Assembly (NCBI RefSeq): GCF_009792235.1
Contig: NZ_CP046973.1
Coordinates: 3,720,001-3,784,000, forward strand
Reading direction: 5' to 3'
Origin: Microcystis aeruginosa FD4
GTDB lineage: Bacteria; Cyanobacteriota; Cyanobacteriia; Cyanobacteriales; Microcystaceae
Length of the DNA stretch: 64,000 nt
Shown: positions 52,955 to 60,952 of the stretch, piece after piece
Numbering within the stretch: the stretch's first letter is position 1
How the letters are laid out: each line of letters begins with the position of its first letter
Translations under genes and position numbers: made by a program
The notes under the pieces: generated by a model
Seen by the model: only the letters and a program-made list of their open reading frames with translations
What the model was told of the DNA's origin: nothing
The model's database searches: none

Positions 52955-53416
52955 ATGGCACTTATACGTTGGGAACCTTTCAGAGAAGTAGAAAGCCTAC
53001 AGAAAGAAATGAATCGCTTGTTTGACCGTCTTGTGCCGACTGATGTAGGCAATGGCGAAAAAATGGGGTTATCCTTCATCCCAGCGGCGGAAATAACCGA
53101 AACGCCAGAGGCAGTTCAGCTTAAACTGGAAATACCTGGTATGGAAGCCAAAGACCTCAACGTGGAAGTAACAGCCGATAGTCTGACCATTAATGGTGAA
53201 AGAAAATCGGAAATTAAAACCGAAGAAGAAGGATTTACCCGCACTGAATTCCGTTATGGTAAATTCCATCGGGTTATTCCTCTACCTGTTCGGGTTGATA
53301 ACACTAACGTGACTGCTGAATACAAAGATGGCATTCTCAACCTCACCCTCCCGAAAGCGGAAGAAGAAAAAAATAAAGTGGTGAAAGTGTCCATCAATCC
53401 TGCCATTGCTCAATGA
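52955..53416 (+). CDS. hspA: Hsp20/alpha-crystallin small heat-shock protein
   Basis: A 153-residue chaperone of the Hsp17/HspA type. The N-terminus (LIRWEPFREVESLQKEMNRL) is the usual cyanobacterial one, then the alpha-crystallin domain from ~45 (FIPAAEITETPEAVQLKLEI ... YKDGILNLTLPKAEE) and a short tail. It protects membranes and proteins under heat and light stress. ATG 52955 follows GGAGGTGA; an upstream GTG at 52946 is inside that site. Regulation by a 5'-leader RNA thermosensor is known for Synechocystis hsp17; here it is not demonstrated. Confidence 0.95.
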   Translation: MALIRWEPFREVESLQKEMNRLFDRLVPTDVGNGEKMGLSFIPAAEITETPEAVQLKLEIPGMEAKDLNVEVTADSLTINGERKSEIKTEEEGFTRTEFRYGKFHRVIPLPVRVDNTNVTAEYKDGILNLTLPKAEEEKNKVVKVSINPAIAQ

Positions 53417-53472
53417 TGTAACTCTCATTGTCTGGTCTTGAGCGAAAGAGTTGACCTAGTCTGATTAAACCG

Positions 53473-53504
53473 AAGCGGGAGTATTAAATTATACTTCCGC
53501 TTTT
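53473..53504. terminator. Rho-independent terminator between convergent hspA and DUF790 genes
   Basis: Arms AAGCGGGAGTAT (53473-53484) and ATACTTCCGCTT (53491-53502) pair with one G-U, six-base loop, followed by TT and preceded on the other strand by a similar short A/T tract, so it may work for both genes. Confidence 0.8.
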
Positions 53505-53518
53505 AGCTTCTTAACCTT

Positions 53519-54733
53519 TTAATTTAAAACTTCTAACACTGCTTGGGGTGATAATTTATCTTTAAACCAGATAACCTGAGCGGGTAGATTTTGAAATTTA
53601 ACTCCAGCTTTTTCTAGATTTAACCGTTCCGATACGGCTAAGATTAGATTATTTGCTTGGGCCGATTTAACCTGTAAAAATTTCTTTTGTAGGTATTCTG
53701 GTCGCCAATAACCAACAATTTCGAGGAGAAAAACGCGACCATCGGGATGCAATAAACGGAAATCGGGAATCATCACTCCTCCGGGTAAAGGCACTAAATC
53801 CACTTCCCTTTCTAGTTGCCATTCAGTTTTTAACTGTAACCAACGTTTAGCGAAAGATTCCTCTAACATACTATCGTAGGGTTTACCCGGGGAATAGTGG
53901 GACACCAGACCACAGTTATCCTCTAAATTAAACTGTTGTTTTTTAATAGTTCCTGTATAGGAATCTTTGTACTGTAATTGTGCCTTCAGATTCCAGTGAG
54001 TAACATGGAGTAGGGCCGGTATTAATTTAGCGATTTCAATGCCATAACGACTGTTAGCTTTAAATAAACTGGTGGGACCATCGATAGTAATAGTAAATCC
54101 CGTGTCGGCATCCCCTTCGATATAAGTCATTAAACGAAATAGTTTTAGATAGCGAAAGAGATATTTATATTCCCCTGGATCGTTGCGGTGGACGTTGATA
54201 ATTAAATAATTGGCCCGATAAAAAATACCTTGAATTTGCGAGAGGTTAAAACGATGAATTAAGTTTTCAGGGGTGGGAGCATCAAATTGAGTGAGAATTT
54301 TATTCTCTGCTAAATCAGCATAGAGTCCTTTTTCTAGAGCCACTGGAAAAATTTCTTGATTTAATTCTTGGCTGAGTTGCTGGGCAATTTTCTCCAGAAT
54401 TAGCGATCGATTTTGGGGAATAGGAACAAAGTTGGCCGCTTGTTCAAAAACTCTTTTTCTTAATTCCTGCGGTTCTAAGGGACTAATAATCTCAAAGGTG
54501 GCAAAATGATTGGTTAATAGGTGAGCAAATCCCCGTTTAATTTTATAATCGGGACTGTCTCCCTCCAAGATTAGGAGTTTTTGGCTTAATTCTCCCTTGG
54601 TTTCACCGATACTTTCCTGAAAACAGGTGATTTGTTCTTTAGCGATCGCCAGATAATCGGTCGCGATCGGTAAGCGTTTGGGAATAATTGTCTCGCCATT
54701 TTGACGGGAAATCAATAAATCGGTCGGTAACAT
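53519..54733 (-). CDS. DUF790 / Bax1-like nuclease
   Basis: A 404-residue protein starting MLPTDLLISRQNGETIIPKR and ending in a PD-(D/E)XK-like part (GVMIPDFRLLHPDGRVFLLE then IVGYWRPEYLQKK). This is the DUF790 family; archaeal Bax1 of this family is the nuclease partner of the XPB helicase and resembles the C-terminal XPG-like activity in nucleotide excision repair. No XPB gene lies in this window. Middle region has YRANYLIINVHRNDPGEYKY, typical of the family. Confidence 0.75.
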   Translation of the reverse strand: MLPTDLLISRQNGETIIPKRLPIATDYLAIAKEQITCFQESIGETKGELSQKLLILEGDSPDYKIKRGFAHLLTNHFATFEIISPLEPQELRKRVFEQAANFVPIPQNRSLILEKIAQQLSQELNQEIFPVALEKGLYADLAENKILTQFDAPTPENLIHRFNLSQIQGIFYRANYLIINVHRNDPGEYKYLFRYLKLFRLMTYIEGDADTGFTITIDGPTSLFKANSRYGIEIAKLIPALLHVTHWNLKAQLQYKDSYTGTIKKQQFNLEDNCGLVSHYSPGKPYDSMLEESFAKRWLQLKTEWQLEREVDLVPLPGGVMIPDFRLLHPDGRVFLLEIVGYWRPEYLQKKFLQVKSAQANNLILAVSERLNLEKAGVKFQNLPAQVIWFKDKLSPQAVLEVLN

Positions 54734-54811
54734 GGCAAGCTAGAGAAGAATAATCAGATGGGGAGAGGTGGGACGACAAGGAAAGGTCGAAACCCCAAAA
54801 ATCCCCCGATT

Positions 54812-55156
54812 CTAACTATTTTGGTCGAGATAACGCTCTAAATCTTCGATCACACGGGTTAATTCTGCTTCTGTGGTTAAGCGTAGGCGATCATCACGAA
54901 CCGTTAACAAAACTTTAGCCGAAAAAGGACTCGGATAAATATTGGGATTACAAAACACTTCCAGAAACACATCACCAGTGTGCTGATATTCCAGCGGTTT
55001 TTGGGGTTGGGGTTTACCCCCACTAGCGGCATTACTGGCGATCGCTTTTAGGCGATCAAGTAAAATGTTAATTTCCCTTTGCAAATCCAAGGCAGCACTG
55101 GGACTGAAACGAAAAGTAACGGAACCTTGCAAGAGATTAAGAGTTAAAGGAATCAT
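54812..55156 (-). CDS. Conserved cyanobacterial hypothetical protein
   Basis: A 114-residue protein starting IPLTLNLLQGSVTFRFSPSA, with a central Gly/Pro loop and the end RLTTEAELTRVIEDLERYLD. Family not recognised. The start is set at ATG 55156; the frame is open further upstream through a dispersed repeat, which is not credible as protein. Confidence 0.65.
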   Translation of the reverse strand: MIPLTLNLLQGSVTFRFSPSAALDLQREINILLDRLKAIASNAASGGKPQPQKPLEYQHTGDVFLEVFCNPNIYPSPFSAKVLLTVRDDRLRLTTEAELTRVIEDLERYLDQNS

Positions 55157-55314
55157 GGAAAAAATCAGGTTAGGAGAAAGCCTGAAGTTAATTATATTGA
55201 TTTCTGGAGATTTGGGGAAACTGGGTGAAGTTACCTTGAATGTCGGATTGAAGGAACCCTTTTGTTTTACCCATGAGATGAAAATCCGACCAATATGGGA
55301 CAGCGAGGCACAGC

Positions 55315-55357
55315 AAGAGCGGCGTACTGCTACGCAGTGCCTTCGGCATCGCACTAA
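55315..55357. repeat. 43-base direct repeat flanking hicAB, copy 1
   Basis: AAGAGCGGCGTACTGCTACG...CATCGCACTAA, identical to 55986-56028. It contains imperfect inner palindromes (GCGTACTGCTACGC, GCCTTCGGC). It covers the stop of the hicB-like gene. Confidence 0.88.
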
Positions 55358-55572
55358 TGAGAAGATAAGGAATAGGTGGGTTGATTAGGAATTTTATTGA
55401 GGGTTTGACAATCCATTAAATATTGTTCAATGGCGGTTTTAAAAGCCTGTTCTAGTTCATCAACGGAAAGACCATCAAAAACAATAATATCTTCTGTGTT
55501 GATGACGCGACCAAAAAATAAGCGATCGCTTTCATCGTATTCAATCACAGCTTCATAGTCTTTGTATCGCAT
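55354..55572 (-). CDS. HicB-like antitoxin, probably truncated
   Basis: A 72-residue protein with the HicB N-terminal fold (YKDYEAVIEYDESDRLFFGR, IVFDGLSVDELEQAFK). Ordinary HicB antitoxins continue after a 'KPYSGKF'-like phrase into a ribbon-helix-helix DNA-binding domain; here the sequence turns into PTYSLSSH and stops at the edge of a repeat element. It may still bind the toxin but not repress its operon. It overlaps hicA by TAATG. Confidence 0.75.
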   Translation of the reverse strand: MRYKDYEAVIEYDESDRLFFGRVINTEDIIVFDGLSVDELEQAFKTAIEQYLMDCQTLNKIPNQPTYSLSSH

Positions 55573-55823
55573 TAATCTACTCCTGCTTTAATTAGAAATT
55601 CACGAAGAGCTTTAATTTGGTATCTTTTTAGTTCTTTTTGGGGGTGAGGGGAATGAATGTTAAGGGAAATTTTGTTTAGGTCAAATCGAACTCTTGAGCC
55701 ATCGCCTTGAGTAATTATACCTCCCAATGACTGAATTAAATTAACGACATCATCCCAAACGATGTTACGGCGGATGGGATCAACAAAAATAGCATCATAG
55801 GTTTTTCGCTGTTTTTTGTTCAT
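55572..55823 (-). CDS. HicA-like mRNA interferase toxin
   Basis: An 83-residue double-stranded-RNA-binding-fold toxin. The HicA elements are WDDVVNLIQSLGGIITQGDGSRVRF and the catalytic-His region LNIHSPHPQKELKRYQIKALREFL. It cleaves mRNA when not bound by HicB. Located upstream of hicB on the same strand; ATG at 55823. Confidence 0.85.
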   Translation of the reverse strand: MNKKQRKTYDAIFVDPIRRNIVWDDVVNLIQSLGGIITQGDGSRVRFDLNKISLNIHSPHPQKELKRYQIKALREFLIKAGVD

Positions 55824-55985
55824 TCGCTAATTATAGCTTGATTACTAACTTAAGATTTTAACAATAAAAATGATCGTCTCTTCTTTACTCTAAATCAAAA
55901 CAGCGATCGCTCTATTGCCCTTTACATCCGTCCTCATGATTTAACCAAAAAAGGGGCTTTTAACCCCTCTTAAAAATTGCGTTAT

Positions 55986-56028
55986 AAGAGCGGCGTACTG
56001 CTACGCAGTGCCTTCGGCATCGCACTAA
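55986..56028. repeat. 43-base direct repeat flanking hicAB, copy 2
   Basis: Perfect copy of 55315-55357 in the same orientation, on the other side of the hicAB genes. The 162 bases between hicA start and this copy contain no gene. Confidence 0.88.
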
Positions 56029-56047
56029 ACCAAATCAGCGATCGCTC

Positions 56048-56419
56048 TCACTTCGATTGTGAAGCCGTTCCAAACTTTGATAACCTCCAATTTTTTCTGG
56101 TTTCAGATAAATTTGCCGTCACGACATCGGCTGAGATTTGAGCTTGTTCGATGGTTTCCGCTAACAACTCTAGGATAGCAGAAGGAGCGATTGGATAGTA
56201 TTCAGAGATTCTTAGGGTTAAAGTATGAAGACGAGAGTAAGGATTTCTTAATCTTTCCAGACAATTCTCAATTTGTTCTAACTCTGGTAGTGTCTCCTCT
56301 GTTTCACCATGACGCTCGAAAAGACTAAATTCGGTGTTTTTCGTTTCGGCAATCAGTTCTATGAGCCGTCGTTGTAAGCTAAAAATAGTGGTTAATACTT
56401 CAGGAGACAGTTTAGCCAA
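56048..56419 (-). CDS. Small helical hypothetical protein
   Basis: A 123-residue protein, predicted helical and acidic (LPELEQIENCLERLRNPYSR, ILELLAETIEQAQISADVV). No family recognised. The start is TTG at 56419 with GGGAG about ten bases upstream; no ATG exists near. Alone between the repeat and the Uma2 gene. Confidence 0.55.
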   Translation of the reverse strand: MAKLSPEVLTTIFSLQRRLIELIAETKNTEFSLFERHGETEETLPELEQIENCLERLRNPYSRLHTLTLRISEYYPIAPSAILELLAETIEQAQISADVVTANLSETRKNWRLSKFGTASQSK

Positions 56420-56523
56420 AAATCCAAAACTCCCTTCATTCGCTTGACTGTTTCTTATCGTACTGTATCATCTACAAAATTATCCTCGGGTCAATTTAAA
56501 GAATACAAAAACTGTCAGAACAA

Positions 56524-57252
56524 TTATCCCTGCCCTTCCCCCATGATTCCTGCTTGCCGTAATAATTCCAGGAGCCGTTCATTTTCCTGTTCCGCTAAAT
56601 TGGCCCGTTGCCGTTCTGCCTCTGCGGTTTGCTCTGCTAAATTAGCTCTTTGCCGTTCTGTCTCTGCGGTTTGCTCTGCTAAACTAGCCCGTTCGGATAA
56701 CTCTAGGGTTGTTAAAAAACGATTACCCTGGGGAGTATAAATTTCTAACTGCTCCTGGTTTAACACAAAACGGATGTCTAACCGGGGACTAACCCAATCC
56801 GTCGCCATTTCGATCACTTCCAACTTGTTGGCCCTGCGCTGATACCCAGCAAAATCCACCCGTTCAGGGTCATAAATATAGTATTCCTCTACCCCATATT
56901 GTTCATAAAACCCTAACTTTTTGGCCATTTCCTTGAGGGTATTTCCAGGCGACAAAATCTCGAACACCACCTGGGGTGCAATATTTCCCTCCTGCCACTG
57001 ACGATAGGAGCCGCGCTCGCCTTTAGGCCGTCCAAAGACCACCATCACATCGGGAGCGACGCGAACATCTGGACGACCTTCGACGGGATACCACAGTAAA
57101 TCCCCCGCCACAAACACATCGGGAGCATCTCGAAATACACAATCAAGATTTTCCTTAATCAAGACAATCCAGCGAAATTGCCAGGTATTATCGGCCATCG
57201 GTTGTCCATCACTGTCAGGATAAATAACGGCTCGGTTTAGGGCTACGGTCAT
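56524..57252 (-). CDS. Uma2 (DUF820) family nuclease-like protein, second copy
   Basis: A 242-residue Uma2 protein: LLWYPVEGRPDVRVAPDVMV, VVFEILSPGNTLKEMAKKLG, FYEQYGVEEYYIYDPERVD give the PD-(D/E)XK core (Asp, Glu, Lys/Tyr positions). The C-terminal tail is a coiled coil with the 14-residue repeat AEQTAETERQRANL. It belongs to the same family as the protein at 49953 but is not a recent duplicate. ATG at 57252. Confidence 0.88.
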   Translation of the reverse strand: MTVALNRAVIYPDSDGQPMADNTWQFRWIVLIKENLDCVFRDAPDVFVAGDLLWYPVEGRPDVRVAPDVMVVFGRPKGERGSYRQWQEGNIAPQVVFEILSPGNTLKEMAKKLGFYEQYGVEEYYIYDPERVDFAGYQRRANKLEVIEMATDWVSPRLDIRFVLNQEQLEIYTPQGNRFLTTLELSERASLAEQTAETERQRANLAEQTAEAERQRANLAEQENERLLELLRQAGIMGEGQG

Positions 57253-57411
57253 GGGTAGTGGCTCCCAACGCTCAAAGGTTATTTTAAAAGGGGGTTAGTC
57301 GGGGAAAGATTACTGTCGGTTAGCGAAAGCTCGTCCATTGGCAAAACTAGAGTTGTTTGCTCCCCCGTCTTCCAACTTTGGGGTGGGAACATTTAATTCG
57401 GGTTGACATCC

Positions 57412-57433
57412 TCACCGTCCGTTTACGGACGGT
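57412..57433. repeat. Subterminal hairpin of an IS605-type element
   Basis: CACCGTCC / GGACGGTG with inner GTTTAC forms a strong hairpin just past the TnpB remnant stop. Such hairpins mark the right end of IS200/IS605 elements and the guide RNA scaffold of TnpB. Confidence 0.6.
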
Positions 57434-57445
57434 GATTCCCAAACC

Positions 57446-57727
57446 TCACGATTTAGGTTTCTGCTTCTTTCCCTTGCGGGGTTCCGCACCTGCCTTAACA
57501 GATTTACTCTGTTCTGGTCTTATGGTCGCGAACCGGACTGACACCGCAAGTCCTGCGGCCAAAATATTTTTACTGGCGTTAATATCTCGGTCATGGTGCG
57601 TCCCACAGTCTGGACAATCCCATTCTCGAATATTTAACGGCATTTTCTCAGCAATATACCCGGTGCGCCGCAATAGCGACTCTTGTTCGGGTGTGGGGTA
57701 AAATCGGTAAGAATAGGCTTTTTCCAT
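57446..57727 (-). pseudogene. Internally deleted TnpB (IS200/IS605) remnant
   Basis: A 93-residue frame that joins the TnpB N-terminus (MEKAYSYRFYPTPEQESLLR) directly to the C-terminal zinc-ribbon end (CPDCGTHHDRDINASKNILA). The RuvC-like centre (~300 residues) is missing, so the protein cannot be a nuclease. The zinc ribbon also keeps only its second CxxC. It is a miniature derivative of an IS605 element that may be mobilised in trans by TnpA. Confidence 0.85.
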
Positions 57728-58142
57728 ATTCCACATTCTGGCATATATCGTGTAAACGATGCTCATATTTAAGCGATCGCCAGCTGAATGAGAGTTGATC
57801 TCAATAATTTGGTATCAGAGCTATCAGATTTTTAGGGCTAATTGTGCATCTGCTGGGCAAACAAATTAGCCTGTAATTCAGAGCCGGCAATCGTTTTGAC
57901 GATTTAGATAAAATTTTCAATGTGACACTTTAGGGTGCGGAATGTGGGTTTTAGGACTATTTTGTCGAAGAAACTATCAGTATAGACCTCGTTTCCACAC
58001 AGAAACCAGAAGAGCCCGCATCGGAAATCAATTCGGCGATCTCCCTAGACCCGATCTATGATAGTCCTAGTCTCCGCGATTAGATTGCAACAGCCCCGAT
58101 CGCCCGGTGTAAATCTATATAATCGAAAATATCCCTATCAAA
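57728..58142. other. 415-base intergenic region
   Basis: It starts with the left part of the IS605-type remnant (possible end near 57780, by HIP1 GCGATCGC). A heptad-free, mixed-composition segment follows with no credible open frame, tRNA or terminator. I see no clear element. Confidence 0.5.
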
Positions 58143-58337
58143 TTACCGACGCGGAACGAGATTAATCCGGCCTTCGTCCATTTCGTCCATGAGTAACTCG
58201 AGGGCCTCGTAATCCACATCAGAAACGTAGCCAAGACGAGCGAGGAGTTCATTAATTCCGTTTTCGATTTCTGGCGTGATCTGACGATAATATAGGGCTT
58301 TTTCCACTAATTGGCGGATAGTCGGCTGGGTATCCAC
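58143..58337 (-). CDS. Small conserved cyanobacterial protein
   Basis: A 64-residue helical protein (IRQLVEKALYYRQITPEIENGINELLARL, ALELLMDEMDEGRINLVPRR). GTG start with AAGGAAATT before it. Unknown function; the length and composition are those of conserved small cyanobacterial proteins. No partner gene nearby. Confidence 0.65.
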   Translation of the reverse strand: MDTQPTIRQLVEKALYYRQITPEIENGINELLARLGYVSDVDYEALELLMDEMDEGRINLVPRR

Positions 58338-58695
58338 AATTTCCTTACTCTAGCTCAATAAATCTAGTTTCTGTATCCTGCTTTACTTTATTTTAGCAAA
58401 AATACCGGTAGAATACTGGGTCATCATCAGTCATTCGGGATTAGAGCTTAAAACCTAACGACTTTCCCTTGATGTTTACCCTAGTCAGTCCTGATCACTG
58501 TTTCTCTTTATTGCCCGTATTAAAGGTTAACCTAAAAGTGGTTACTTCCTACAGGGTAAAAATTAAAAAAAGATTAATCTTTTCAGGAGAGAGAAAATTG
58601 ATCAAGACCAAGGTGGCAAAATCAGAAAGTTAGGACATAATAGCGGTATCTGATTTCCAGTTAAAAGGTTCATTTATGAATTTCAAAGCCCAGCC
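58338..58695. other. 358-base leader of the STAS gene
   Basis: No open frame is credible. A -10-like CATAAT (58636-58641) 55 bases before the ATG may belong to the STAS gene. The rest is AT-rich without clear repeats. Confidence 0.5.
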
Positions 58696-59046
58696 ATGAA
58701 AAGTCCTGTAAAAGTCCCAGAAATTGCTCTATTTGAGCCAAGTAGCTATATTACCGCCGCTAACGTCCTAGAATTTCAAGAGCAGCTCACCAATCTGGTT
58801 AACCAGAGTGGCTCTTTCACCTTTCTGGTGGATATGAGTAGGGTGGAATTCCTCGACAGCGCTGGATTAATGGCTTTAGTTACCGCCTTTCGTCTGGCTC
58901 AAAGTCAAGAAAAATCCTTCAATATCTGTTCTATTCCACCTTCAGTCAAGATTATCTTTGAATTAACCCAACTAGACCGGGTTCTCTCGATTTTCCCTAG
59001 CCGTGCTGACTTTGATGCTGTCATCACCCTCCCCCAAGCGGCGTAA
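58696..59046 (+). CDS. STAS-domain anti-anti-sigma factor-like protein
   Basis: A 116-residue single STAS domain: YITAANVLEFQEQLTNLV, then VDMSRVEFLDSAGLMALVTA, where the Ser in LDSAGL is the phosphorylation site of SpoIIAA-type antagonists. It should bind an anti-sigma factor or Ser/Thr-kinase partner in a partner-switching pathway. No kinase or phosphatase gene is adjacent. Predicted to be cytosolic. Confidence 0.9.
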   Translation: MKSPVKVPEIALFEPSSYITAANVLEFQEQLTNLVNQSGSFTFLVDMSRVEFLDSAGLMALVTAFRLAQSQEKSFNICSIPPSVKIIFELTQLDRVLSIFPSRADFDAVITLPQAA

Positions 59047-59215
59047 GCAGACAAAATAGGGTTTCTCGCCGCAATTTCTCGGCTGCACTCTCAATTCTAC
59101 CCGTAAATCACCTCTTGACCGGGTAGATTCCCATTGGTACAACCGACTCCTCATGACAACAATTTTTCTCAAGGAGAGCCATTGTACTGTTGAGATGGCT
59201 CTCCTCCTTTTGGGA
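59041..59215 (+). ncRNA. Candidate structured RNA / leader ending in a terminator-like hairpin
   Basis: Between the STAS and HdrB-like genes lie two inverted repeats: CTACCCG (59097-59103) with CGGGTAG (59120-59126), and GGAGAGCCAT (59173-59182) with ATGGCTCTCC (59195-59204), the latter perfect over 10 bases and followed by TCCTTTT. This is the shape of a small RNA with terminator or of an attenuator. Evidence is structural only. Confidence 0.4.
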
Positions 59216-59338
59216 TATTATTTCTAGGGACAAACTACCGTACACTTGTTCAGGGCAGCCCACAAAAGACTGTCTGTTAAGAAATTCGATGACTTTAGTG
59301 ATGACAGGGGGGAAGGGGGGCAAGATGGTAGATAGGCA

Positions 59339-60268
59339 ATGAGTAGTAATTTCCTAGAATCCATGACAGTCAAAAATCTCCAGTATGCTTATTTTCCCGG
59401 TTGTGTCGCTCAAGGTGCCTGTCGGGAACTATATTTATCCACGGCAGCCCTGACGGAAGCTTTGGGGATTAATTTAGTCGAACTTAAAAAAGCTGCCTGT
59501 TGTGGTTCGGGAACCTATAAGGAAGATTCGCAACTCTTGGAAGATGCCGTCAATGCGCGCAATATTGCCCTAGCGGAAGCCCTCAATTTACCCCTGTTGA
59601 CTCACTGTAGCACCTGTCAAGGGGTGATCGGTCATGTGGACGAGCGCTTGAAGGAAGCAAAGCATAATAATCCCAATTATGTTGAGGAAGTTAATAATTA
59701 TTTACAGAAAGAACATTGTTCCCCCTACCAAGGTACGACGACGGTTAAACACCTACTCTGGGCAATTGTCGGCGATTATGGCTTAGATAATCTGGCGGCC
59801 AAGGTGGTTCGTCCCTTATCAGGGTTAAATTGTGCCAGTTTTTATGGTTGTTATCTCCTGCGGGCCCAGGATACTCTCCCCTACGATAATCCCTTTCAGC
59901 CGGAATCTCTAGAAAATGTCTTTCGAGCGGTGGGGGCGAATCCGATTTATTATCAAGGACGCACTCAATGCTGTGGTTGGCCTCTGTCCAGTTATGCCAC
60001 CACCCAATCCTTCCAAATGGCAGGAAAACACATTTTAGAGGCGATGGCAGCGGGGGCCGATTGTTTAGTCACCCCTTGTCCTTTATGCCATCTTAATCTT
60101 GATTCCCGACAACCGGAAGTGGCAAAAGTGATCGGTCGAAGTTTAGGTTTACCCGTGTTACATTTTTCCCAATTGGTCGCTTTAGCGGTGGGAGTCGGTC
60201 CCGATCGTTTAGGATTAGATCGACACATCGTTTCAACGAAATCCCTGTTAAAGAAATTGGGGTTTTAG
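59339..60268 (+). CDS. HdrB-like / CCG-domain protein (SdhE-type subunit)
   Basis: A 309-residue protein with two CCG domains: the first has YFPGCVAQG, KKAACCGSGTYKE, THCSTCQGV; the second CASFYGCYLLR, RTQCCGWPLSS and TPCPLCHLNLD. These cysteine motifs bind the non-cubane clusters of heterodisulfide reductase subunit B and of the membrane-attached subunit of type-E succinate dehydrogenases, which cyanobacteria use. Start ATG 59339; ATG 59363 is an alternative. Followed closely by the BON gene. Confidence 0.88.
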   Translation: MSSNFLESMTVKNLQYAYFPGCVAQGACRELYLSTAALTEALGINLVELKKAACCGSGTYKEDSQLLEDAVNARNIALAEALNLPLLTHCSTCQGVIGHVDERLKEAKHNNPNYVEEVNNYLQKEHCSPYQGTTTVKHLLWAIVGDYGLDNLAAKVVRPLSGLNCASFYGCYLLRAQDTLPYDNPFQPESLENVFRAVGANPIYYQGRTQCCGWPLSSYATTQSFQMAGKHILEAMAAGADCLVTPCPLCHLNLDSRQPEVAKVIGRSLGLPVLHFSQLVALAVGVGPDRLGLDRHIVSTKSLLKKLGF

Positions 60269-60290
60269 AACTCAATCAGGAGTGTTAGCA

Positions 60291-60623
60291 ATGGATTGGT
60301 TAAAAAGAATTTTTGGCTTAGATAAACCGGCAGATGCCGCTAGTGCGATCGCAGGGAAAGCCGCTGCTGCCGGTATTCCCCCCGAAAGAGTCGGATTAGA
60401 TGGAAAATACGACGAAAGCGGCCTAGCTAAACGAGTAGTTTTAGCTTTTGACGAGACACCGGATTTAGCTGATGAAGACAAATTGTGGGTCGCTCAAACT
60501 GGTGGTAAAGTTGTACTAAAAGGCAAGGTTTCCAATCAGGCGAATTTAAACAAAATGGTGGCCATTGCCAGTAAAGTCCATGGGGCAACCAGCGTCGATA
60601 CCAGTCAAGTAACTATTGGGTGA
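60291..60623 (+). CDS. BON-domain protein
   Basis: A 110-residue protein: N-terminal lead (DWLKRIFGLDKPADAASAI), then a BON-like domain (LWVAQTGGKVVLKGKVSNQA) ending GATSVDTSQVTIG. BON domains often attach to membranes or polysaccharide. The start ATG at 60291 follows CAGGAG; there is an in-frame upstream codon at 60282. 22 bases after the HdrB-like gene, likely same transcript. Confidence 0.8.
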   Translation: MDWLKRIFGLDKPADAASAIAGKAAAAGIPPERVGLDGKYDESGLAKRVVLAFDETPDLADEDKLWVAQTGGKVVLKGKVSNQANLNKMVAIASKVHGATSVDTSQVTIG

Positions 60624-60952
60624 AGTCGAACGGCTGTTAACCTCTTGTAAAAATCAAAAATTGTTGTTAGGGTTAGGAGTCAGTAGCCAGTAGTCAGTAG
60701 TCAGGAGAATTAAGAATGAATAATAATCAGTTAAATGGTCTATTTACATATTTTATGCGATTTAATCCTTATTTTTGATGTTTTTGAACCCTCAAAAGTT
60801 AATTATGCAAGAGGTTTAATATTCCCCGTGAAAATTAACCACTAAAACCCAGAGGGTTTTTGCTAGGGTAGATAACCCCAAGACTGGCAATCGCCCCCAG
60901 CCGGCTGCTGTAAAATGGGAGGGATAGATACAACTCAGGAGAAAAGACCTCA
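60624..60952. other. 329-base intergenic region before leuS
   Basis: It contains a short tandem repeat (AGTCAGTAGCCAGTAGTCAG, ~60675-60705), a 7-base hairpin followed by a T (AAAACCC/GGGTTTT, 60844-60860), and a -10-like TAAAAT (60911-60916) that may promote leuS. No gene is supported. Confidence 0.55.

Noticed and set aside
57356..57701. 114-residue plus-strand open frame over the TnpB remnant
   Set aside because: Antisense to a better supported TnpB remnant with recognisable zinc ribbon and N-terminus.
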